DNA from: an uncultured Chitinophagaceae bacterium
Lineage (GTDB): Bacteria; Bacteroidota; Bacteroidia; Chitinophagales; Chitinophagaceae
Direction: 5' to 3'
Length of the DNA stretch: 64,000 nucleotides
NCBI GenBank assembly: GCA_937907395.1
Contig: CALCII010000016.1
Coordinates: forward strand, 193,596-257,595
The notes beneath the pieces are model-generated. The model was given only the letters and a program-made list of their open reading frames with translations. It did no database searches and was not told the origin of the DNA. Of this stretch, positions 34,958-41,132 are shown in pieces (positions within the stretch are counted from its first letter, which is position 1; each line of letters starts with the position of its first letter). The position numbers were made by a program, and so were the translations under genes.

Positions 34958-35575
34958 TTAAAAATTAAAATGGGGATGCAGTAACTGGCTGATGAAATGC
35001 TGGATCACGTTAGGTTCCATAATCAATGTAAATACGATCCCGTAAATAGCTCCCCATAAATGTGCGCTGTGGTTGATATAATCGCCTCCACGTTTAGCCA
35101 TATAAGCAGTATAGAACAAATAAAGCACAGCAAATACAACAGCCGGAAGCGGAAGAAAGAAAACATATAAGGTTTCCCAGGGCGCTAATAAAATAAATGA
35201 AAATAAAATAGCTGTAACTGCTCCCGATGCCCCCAGGCTGCGGTAGTTATAGTTGTTGTGATTTTTTATGTAGGATGGAATTTCAGAAACAATAATTCCT
35301 ATCAGGTAAAACAAAAGAAATCCCGCTTTGCCTATTTTGGCTACAAAAAATAACTCCATGGCCCGGCCAAAGAAATACAAGGTGATCATATTGAATGCCA
35401 GGTGAGCAAGATCCGCATGAATAAAACCGGATGTGACAAAACGGTAATACTGTTTCCTGTTTTTGATCATCGGCGGCCAGAAGATGAGATCGTTGATGAT
35501 CTTTTCATTGTTGAAAGCAGTGAAAGATATAATAGCTGTTATGATAATAATTGTAAGCGTGATTGATAATTCCAT
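34958..35575 (-). CDS. Rhomboid family intramembrane serine protease
   Basis: A 205-residue protein with about six membrane helices. The catalytic serine is in RSLGASGAVTAIL (GxSG, about residue 110) and the histidine in INHSAHLWGAIYG (about residue 170). The FIHADLAHLAFNMITLYFFG segment on the second helix is typical, so all rhomboid signatures are present. It would cleave single-span membrane proteins within the bilayer; its substrates are unknown. Alone on the minus strand, converging on tilS. Confidence 0.92.
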   Translation of the reverse strand: MELSITLTIIIITAIISFTAFNNEKIINDLIFWPPMIKNRKQYYRFVTSGFIHADLAHLAFNMITLYFFGRAMELFFVAKIGKAGFLLFYLIGIIVSEIPSYIKNHNNYNYRSLGASGAVTAILFSFILLAPWETLYVFFLPLPAVVFAVLYLFYTAYMAKRGGDYINHSAHLWGAIYGIVFTLIMEPNVIQHFISQLLHPHFNF

Positions 35576-35624
35576 GTACTAAAGTTAATGTGTCGAACGA
35601 ATTCAAAGTGTGTAAAAATGTTAT

Positions 35625-35749
35625 GTACCTTTTTGCTTGCCCAAAAAGGTACCCAAAAAGGGCATCCGAGATCGAATACGCCCCGATCTCGGGGAAAGCC
35701 TTGATTTAACTATGTTGCTACTGTAGTGCCGGGCATCAGTTCCTTGATT
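35625..35749 (+). repeat. Two-hairpin structured intergenic repeat, copy B
   Basis: Second copy of the element at 7819. Hairpin 1: GTACCTTTTTG (35625-35635), loop CTTGCC, CAAAAAGGTAC (35642-35652). Hairpin 2: CCGAGATCG (35666-35674), 9-base loop AATACGCCC, CGATCTCGG (35684-35692). The tail has CTTGATTTA and CTACTGTAGTGCC as in copy A. Stem lengths (11 and 9 bp) and loop lengths (6 and 9) are identical to copy A, with three and two paired base changes respectively. Lies between the rhomboid gene and rlmH. Confidence 0.85.
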
Positions 35750-35855
35750 TCGTTCATTCGTTTGTAAATCACTGTAATAATTAATTGTAATTAAACAGTC
35801 GGTTAAAGTTATTGATGGCGTCTGTTAAAATAAAGATAAACGAAAGGGTATGTAT

Positions 35856-36329
35856 TTAACTGTGATGATATTTTTCATTCCGTAAAATAGTGCAGGCACG
35901 ATATACCTGCTCGGCTAAAATCAAACGCACCAGTTGATGCGGAAATACCAGGTGTGATAAACTCCATTTAAAGTTGGCACGCTTCATCACGGCTTCATCA
36001 ATACCATAAGCACCTCCAATCAGGAAGACCAGGTTTTTTACACTCTCGTTGCTGCGTTTCTGGATCAGTTCGGCAAGGCCCTCACTGCTGATTTGTTTGC
36101 CCCTTTCATCGAGGGCCACCAGGTAATCATCCTTTTCCAGCCAGTTTAAAATCACTTCGCCTTCTTTCTTTTTGAGATCGATTTCACTGAGCATGCCGGC
36201 ATTTTTAGGAACGGGTAAAATCGTCCATTCAACCGGGTAGTAATGCTTGATGCGTTTGGTGAATTCTTCGATGCCTTGTTTTACATATGGCTCATGTGCT
36301 TTTCCAACCGACCAGAAAGAAATTTTCAT
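35856..36329 (-). CDS. rlmH: 23S rRNA pseudouridine-1915 N3-methyltransferase
   Basis: SPOUT-family methyltransferase that modifies pseudouridine 1915 of 23S rRNA. The N-terminus MKISFWSVGKAHEPYVKQG, the central DYLVALDERGKQISSEGLA, the knot-forming LVFLIGGAYGID and the C-terminal LVRLILAEQVYRA are all typical. The ATG at 36329 gives 157 residues, the usual length; the longer reading to 36407 runs into the palindromic repeat array and is artefactual. Confidence 0.95.
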   Translation of the reverse strand: MKISFWSVGKAHEPYVKQGIEEFTKRIKHYYPVEWTILPVPKNAGMLSEIDLKKKEGEVILNWLEKDDYLVALDERGKQISSEGLAELIQKRSNESVKNLVFLIGGAYGIDEAVMKRANFKWSLSHLVFPHQLVRLILAEQVYRACTILRNEKYHHS

Positions 36330-36388
36330 ATTGTTATTTCTGTTGTGAAGATAGGATGTGTTGGAAACATATTCATGAATCCTTATCT

Positions 36389-36787
36389 GCTTCGACAAGC
36401 TCAGCATGACAAGGTTTTATTTCAGAATATGATTTCATTTCTTTTTAAGCAGGATGTCAGCCTGAGCTCAGTCGAAGGCTAGTTCGAAAAACGGTTGCTG
36501 AATCCATGTCTGCTTCGACAAGCTCAGCATGACAAGGTTTTATTTCAGAATATGATTTCATTTCTTTTTAAGCAGGATGTCAGCCTGAGCCCCGTCGAAG
36601 GCGAGTTTGAAAGACAGCTATTGAATCTTTGTTTACTCCGACAAGCTCAGCATGACAAGGTATTCGTATTCTATATAAACAATCACATCTTCTTCTAAAA
36701 AGTAATGTCAGCCTGAGCCCCGTCGAAGGCGAGTTTGAAAGACGGCTATTGAATCCTTGTTTACTCCGACAATCTCAGCATGACAAG
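36389..36787. repeat. REP-like palindromic repeat array 1
   Basis: Four copies of a TTCGACAAGCTCAGCATGACA-type half and three copies of its inverted partner (TGTCAGCCTGAGC..CGTCGAAGG) alternate with a period of about 120 bases. Each pair forms an imperfect inverted repeat of about 22 bp around a conserved spacer of roughly 45 bases containing CAGAATATGATTTCATTTC. Apparent short proteins here with RQAQHDK are translations of the repeat. The array occupies the gap between rlmH and the amidohydrolase. Confidence 0.9.
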
Positions 36788-36844
36788 ATATTTTCATTCA
36801 TGATTCAATCCGAATAATTGTATTTTACAGTACAACTATTGCTT

Positions 36845-38412
36845 ATGCAGAAATCATTGTTTCTTGTCTTTCTGTTAGCCGCTCTTTCTTCTGTCGCACA
36901 GGTAAAGAAAGCTCCTTTGGTGAAAGAAGGAGAAGGCCCTTATACCCAACTCATCTTACGGGGTGTGATCATGATCAGCGGAACAGGGGCGCCACCCACG
37001 GGTCCCATGGATATCGTTATCGAGAACAACCGCATTGTACAGATTGCAGGTGTGGGATCGGGTGTGCCCGTGCACGATGCCCGTCGTCCGCAACTCAAGG
37101 AAGGTGGAAAGGAACTGAACCTGGAAGGCATGTATATAATGCCCGGTTTTATTGATATGCATGCACATATTGGTGGTAACCAGGCACCCCTTGCAGAATA
37201 TGTGTTTAAACTGTGGATGGCACATGGCATCACCACCATTCGTGAACCAGGTTGTGGTAACGGTCTCGAATGGGTGCTGGAAGAAAAAAGACTGAGTGCG
37301 GAAAACAAAATCACCGCCCCCGAATCTTTGCTTATACAACCTTCGGGCAGGGGAGTAAACAGCCAATCGTAACCGGGGAACAAGCGGCAGAATGGGTACG
37401 TCAGAATGCAAAGAACGGATCGGACGGAATCAAGTTTTTTGGAGCATCACCACAGGTGATGGATGCAGCCATCCGTGAAAATAAAAAACTGGGATTACGC
37501 AGTACCTGTCACCATGCACAAATGGATGTGGCAAGATGGAACGTATTGCATTCGGCAAGGGCCGGTATGACCAGCATGGAACATTGGTATGGTTTGCCGG
37601 AAGCATTATTTACCAATCAAACAATTCAGCAGTACCCACTCAAATACAATTACAGTAATGAGCAGGATCGTTTTGAAGAAGCCGGTCGATTGTGGAAACA
37701 GGCAGCATCGCCCTTCAGCGATCATTGGAACAAAGTGATGAATGAATTACTGAGCCTGGATTTTACCCTTGATCCCACTTTCAACATTTATGATGCCAAC
37801 CGTGACCTGATGCGTGCACGCCGGGCCGAATGGCATGAAGAGTATACGCTGCCATCACTTTGGAAATTTTTTGAACCGAGTAAAACATCGCATGGCAGTT
37901 ACTGGCATAGCTGGGGAACGGAGCAGGAAGTGGCATGGAAGGAAAATTACCGGCTGTGGATGCAGTTTATCAACGAATACAAAAACAGGGGCGGGAGAGT
38001 GACCACAGGAAGCGATAATGGCTTTATTTACCAGACCTATGGCTTTGGTTACATCCGTGAACTGGAGTTGATGCGGGAAGCAGGGTTCCATCCGTTGGAA
38101 GTGATCCGTTCTGCTACTTTATACGGAGCCCAGGCACTGGGTATGGAGAAAGACCTGGGTTCAATTGAAGTAGGTAAACTGGCCGACTTTGTGGTTGTGG
38201 AGGTGAATCCCCTGGAGAACCTTCAGGTGCTGTATGGAACCGGCGCCATCCGTTTTACAGCCGAAGGAAAGACTGTTCGGGTTGGTGGCGTTAAGTATAC
38301 CATCAAAGACGGTATTGTATACGATTCTAAGAAGTTGTTGGCCGATGTAAAACGAATGGTGGAAGAGGAGAAACAGAAGTCCGGATTTCAGATCAAACAG
38401 CCGGGTCTATAA
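36845..38412 (+). pseudogene. Secreted amidohydrolase, broken by a frameshift in a C run
   Basis: A metal-dependent hydrolase of the amidohydrolase superfamily with signal peptide (MQKSLFLVFLLAALSSVAQ). Metal-ligand motifs are MPGFIDMHAHIGG, TCHHAQ, SMEHWYG and TTGSDNGF; the C-terminal part ends with LGSIEVGKLADFVVVEVNP. The first frame stops at 37372, the second frame continues from about 37320 to 38412. Adding one C to the five-C run at 37317-37321 would restore one reading (ENKITAP then RIFAYTTFGQG), about 520 residues. It may be a true one-base deletion or a sequencing error. Start taken at ATG 36845. Substrate is unknown; imidazolonepropionase- and prolidase-like relatives exist. Confidence 0.85.
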
Positions 38413-38482
38413 ATGAAAATGCAGCCGGGGTAATGATTTTCAGCGGAAAACGGATGGAAAACAGAAAAGAATTGAGAAACCG

Positions 38483-38514
38483 TTTGGGTGGAAAACCCTG
38501 AGTCCTTATCTTTG
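38483..38514 (+). promoter_or_regulatory. Bacteroidota-type promoter for tRNA-Arg
   Basis: TTTG at 38483-38486, 20 bases, TATCTTTG at 38507-38514: both elements match the consensus exactly and the spacing is ideal. Transcription would start near 38521, about 12 bases before the mature tRNA. Confidence 0.75.
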
Positions 38515-38532
38515 CCGTCCCTTAAAAAGGAT

Positions 38533-38606
38533 GGCTCCGTAGCTCAACTGAATAGAGCATCTGACTACGGATCAGAAGGTTTCAGGTTTGAATCCTGACG
38601 GAGTCA
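38533..38606 (+). tRNA. tRNA-Arg (ACG)
   Basis: Complete 74-base cloverleaf: acceptor arms GGCTCCG and CGGAGTC (one G-T pair), D-stem GCTC/GAGC, anticodon stem TCTGA/TCAGA with loop CTACGGA (anticodon ACG, read as ICG after deamination), T-arm TCAGG-TTTGAAT-CCTGA. No CCA is encoded. A terminator follows at 38615. The AT-rich two-gene cassette begins about 400 bases downstream. Confidence 0.95.
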
Positions 38607-38614
38607 CTAAAAGT

Positions 38615-38644
38615 AAAAGTCATTCAGAAATGAATGGCTTTTTT
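38615..38644 (+). terminator. tRNA-Arg terminator
   Basis: Stem AAAAGTCATTC with GAATGGCTTTT (one G-T pair), loop AGAAAT, then further T residues. Confidence 0.8.
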
Positions 38645-39014
38645 GGTTTACAGTAGAAAACAAAACAGAAATTTTCAATAGCTTTCTTTTATCAATGCTT
38701 TTTTTCATAGGTGGAGTTATTTTATAATGTATTAGTTTTTTATCAATTAGGTTAAAAGTTAGAATTGAAAATTGAAGTGAGTAGTCTTTAAAAAAACAAG
38801 TGATTAATAATCAATGTTTTATGAATAATAAATAAACCAGTTTACGACTTGCTATTTATTATCTATTTTTTTTAACTGGTTTATTTATTAAAAGTTAAGG
38901 ATTTTTAGTTGCGTATTAGTTTACCTTTACTATCTTAAAAATGACGTTTTTTTAATTATTTATTCCTCTATATTTACATCGTATAATATTCTTGTACTAT
39001 ACAATACATCTAAA
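38645..39014. other. AT-rich intergenic region with a 17-bp inverted repeat
   Basis: No gene is visible in these 370 bases. A perfect 17-bp inverted repeat lies at 38826-38842 and 38874-38890 (TAATAAATAAACCAGTT and its complement) with a 31-base loop. Just before the next gene there is TATATTTA, one mismatch from a -7 element, which may serve the cassette. Confidence 0.7.
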
Positions 39015-39539
39015 ATGTTTGCTGCAAATTCATATTCTCCGTTTGAAACTGGGCTTGCTAACGCTAAAACCGTTGTTGGTCTTGAATGGATTTATGAAGG
39101 TGTTAAGAATCATTTTGGGAAATTGTTATTCTTTGTTTTAGTTGTTTTAATAGGCTTACCCGTAGTTTTTTTCTTTGGATATTGGCTACAAGTTAAAAGG
39201 AGAAAATTTCGTCGTAGGATGAAACGGGATTTACCGTTATTAAATACACTTGAGGAATATTTAAAATTAAAAGATTACATAACAAATTTAGATAAGTTAG
39301 CTCCTTCTTTAAAAAAGGTAGAACAATACAATAAAAAGGAAGCTCCTTGGCCATTAAAATATACATTGAGTCAGATGCAAAAAATGTCATCAACTTTATT
39401 AACATACAATAAATGGCAAAAAAGCAGATTAAATTGTTTAAATACAGAACAATTTAGCGGATCTACAAATGTCTTTACTTTTGTGTCAGAAAGAGAGTTG
39501 TGGGCTGAACGAAATACAGCCTACCAATATTGGATGTAA
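39015..39539 (+). CDS. Unknown single-span membrane protein, gene 1 of AT-rich cassette
   Basis: A 174-residue protein of no recognised family. Residues 1-36 are polar, a membrane helix spans about 37-58, and a strongly basic stretch (KRRKFRRRMKRD) follows directly, predicting a cytoplasmic C-terminal domain of about 115 residues rich in Lys, Leu and aromatic residues. The gene is clearly more AT-rich than its surroundings: 39241-39300 has 11 G+C of 60. It ends two bases before the next ATG (TAATAATG), so both genes are translationally coupled. Context (next to a tRNA gene, foreign composition) suggests a mobile or defence-type cargo, but no function can be read from the sequence. Confidence 0.75.
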   Translation: MFAANSYSPFETGLANAKTVVGLEWIYEGVKNHFGKLLFFVLVVLIGLPVVFFFGYWLQVKRRKFRRRMKRDLPLLNTLEEYLKLKDYITNLDKLAPSLKKVEQYNKKEAPWPLKYTLSQMQKMSSTLLTYNKWQKSRLNCLNTEQFSGSTNVFTFVSERELWAERNTAYQYWM

Positions 39540-39541
39540 TA

Positions 39542-40051
39542 ATGTTTATCTCAAGTTTTCCTTATCAAAAAATTAATCACATTACCAAAGTAGTTGGGGA
39601 AGATAAATTAATTGAATATGTCTATTCATTTAGAGGCAAAACGGGAAAGAGATATTTAATTATAGTTGAAGAGTATACCTATTTTATTTTTATAGTAAAG
39701 TTTTGTTTACAGGAACGAAAATATCATCCTGATAGATTTAATGTTTTAACAAATTTGAACGAATGTAGTCGTGTTATAACAACAATAGGGAAGTTGATCA
39801 CTGAACTTTATCAAAAAAATCCATTTGCTTCTTTTGGATTTATAGGGTCAAATTTACCCGAAGAAGAAAAAAGTAATACAAAGAGGTACAGGTTATATTC
39901 TCTCGTGGTAAGTCAATTAATATCTCCAGTTAAATTTGAGCATCGTAGGTCCAATAAACATAGTGCGTATTTGCTGATAAATAAAGATAACCAAGAGCCA
40001 AATTTACTGTCGAAAATTGAAGAAATGTTTGAGCGTATTTATGATTTATAA
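39542..40051 (+). CDS. Unknown soluble protein, gene 2 of AT-rich cassette
   Basis: A 169-residue soluble protein of alternating beta and alpha character, no membrane segment and no signal peptide. The segments ERKYHPDRFNVLTNLNECSRVITTIGKL, in part HPDRFNVLTN and VITTIGKLITELYQKNP, then FASFGFIGSN and KRYRLYSLVVSQLI resemble hypothetical proteins that I recall from other Bacteroidota but cannot name. The ATG at 39542 is preferred to a TTG at 39530 because it follows the upstream stop by two bases. AT-rich like gene 1. The pair may form a toxin-immunity, sensor-effector or phage-defence unit; this is speculation. Confidence 0.75.
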   Translation: MFISSFPYQKINHITKVVGEDKLIEYVYSFRGKTGKRYLIIVEEYTYFIFIVKFCLQERKYHPDRFNVLTNLNECSRVITTIGKLITELYQKNPFASFGFIGSNLPEEEKSNTKRYRLYSLVVSQLISPVKFEHRRSNKHSAYLLINKDNQEPNLLSKIEEMFERIYDL

Positions 40052-40180
40052 ATCCCTAATTAAAGAATATTGATGAGTTCTAATGTTTAAGTTAGATAAT
40101 TAACCTTGTAAAAGGTATTGTTTAGTTTCATTCTAAATCTTTATTAGGGGTTATGACCAAAATAAGTAGTAGTTAATGAA

Positions 40181-40206
40181 AAAGGCGAAGCCTCAGCTTC
40201 GCCCTT
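40181..40206 (-). terminator. Terminator of thioredoxin gene
   Basis: Perfect 8-bp stem GGCGAAGC/GCTTCGCC with loop CTCA; on the minus strand it is followed by five T. Lies 24 bases past the thioredoxin stop and also faces the end of the AT-rich cassette. Confidence 0.8.
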
Positions 40207-40229
40207 ATTATTTGGTTTTCAAAGAAGTT

Positions 40230-40610
40230 TTATTCTGTTTCTTCTACCGGATTATTGCTGAGCAGGTGCTCTTCAATAATCTGTTTGAGTACATGTTTGG
40301 GAAAAGCGCCTGGTTCCATAGATGGGGCTCCGGTAACAGGAATGAACAACAGAGTGGGGATGCTCTGGATCCCAAACACAGTGGATACTTCCATTTGTAA
40401 ATCTGTATTTACTTTATAGATATCCAGTTTGCCTGCATATTCTTCTGATAATTGTTCAAGAATGGGGGCTACCATTTTACAGGGACTGCACCAATCGGCA
40501 TAGAAATCCACAATTGCCGGAACGCTTCCTTTGAAGTTCCATTCTTTTTCGGTGGTATAGTCGAAGATCAGTTCCCTGAACTGTTCGGAGGTGATGTTTT
40601 TTGTTGCCAT
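40230..40610 (-). CDS. trxA: Thioredoxin
   Basis: Cytoplasmic disulphide reductase of 126 residues. The active site is FYADWCSPCKMVAPIL at about residues 36-51; note WCSPC instead of the commonest WCGPC. The cis-proline region IQSIPTLLFIP is present at about 87. A C-terminal tail (about 15 residues longer than E. coli thioredoxin) is acidic. It stands alone between the AT-rich cassette and the second repeat array, so it may serve general redox functions. Confidence 0.9.
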   Translation of the reverse strand: MATKNITSEQFRELIFDYTTEKEWNFKGSVPAIVDFYADWCSPCKMVAPILEQLSEEYAGKLDIYKVNTDLQMEVSTVFGIQSIPTLLFIPVTGAPSMEPGAFPKHVLKQIIEEHLLSNNPVEETE

Positions 40611-40707
40611 TTATTTGTTTTAAATCCTGATGCGAAGGTAGCGAAAACCAAGCCGGGCTTATGTGATGTACGTCACATGAAAGGATGCTTTGCCCTGGAA
40701 CCTTGTC

Positions 40708-41125
40708 TGCTTCGACAAACTCAGCATGACAAGGTATTGTTTCAGAATATGATTTGATTTCTTTTTAAATCAGGATGTCAGCCTGAGCCCCGTCGAAGGC
40801 GGATAAGTGAATGGAATCCGGAACCTTGTCTGCTTCGACAGGCTCAGCATGACAAGGTATTGTTTCAGAATATGATTTGATTTCTTTTTAAATCAGGATG
40901 TCAGCCTGAGCCCCGTCGAAGGCGGATAAGTGAATGGAATCCGGAACCTTGTCTGCTTCGACAAGCTCAGCATGACAAGGGATCATTTCCTGGTTTAAAA
41001 TTTCGTTTCCAATAAACGATCTGTCAGCCTGAACTCGTCGAAGGCGGGTTGGTGGAATCTGGAACCTTGTCTGCTTCGACGTGGCTCAGCATGACAATGA
41101 TTCCGAGAGGCTCAGCATGACAAGA
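40708..41125. repeat. REP-like palindromic repeat array 2
   Basis: Same repeat family as array 1 and in the same orientation: a CTTCGACAAGCTCAGCATGACA half, a conserved spacer with TTTCAGAATATGATTTGATTT, then the inverse half with TGTCAGCCTGAGCCCCGTCGAAGG shown in two parts (TGTCAGCCTGAGCC, CCGTCGAAGG). The first two units, from CAGCATGACAAGG to GGAACCTTGTC, are nearly identical over about 130 bases; the third has a different spacer and the fourth is degenerate. Located between thioredoxin and the GH20 gene, ending 8 bases from the GH20 stop. Confidence 0.9.
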
Positions 41126-41132
41126 GATTGTA

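Noticed and set aside
36243..36698. Two short plus-strand ORFs with RQAQHDK repeats
   Set aside because: They translate the REP-like palindromes and overlap rlmH; the same peptide appears at every array, so it is not coding.
37270..37372. Programmed frameshift in the amidohydrolase
   Set aside because: There is no heptameric slippery site of the A/T type and no evident downstream stimulatory hairpin; a one-base change in a C run is simpler.
38533..40229. Integrated element with att sites at tRNA-Arg
   Set aside because: I looked for a second copy of the tRNA 3' end after the AT-rich cassette and found none, and there is no integrase in the window; only the composition suggests transfer.
40452..40757. 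101-residue plus-strand ORF opposite thioredoxin
   Set aside because: Antisense to thioredoxin and running into the repeat array; a shadow reading.
36389..41125. CRISPR array at the repeat arrays
   Set aside because: Repeats are inverted halves of a palindrome, the spacers are themselves conserved copies and no cas gene is present.
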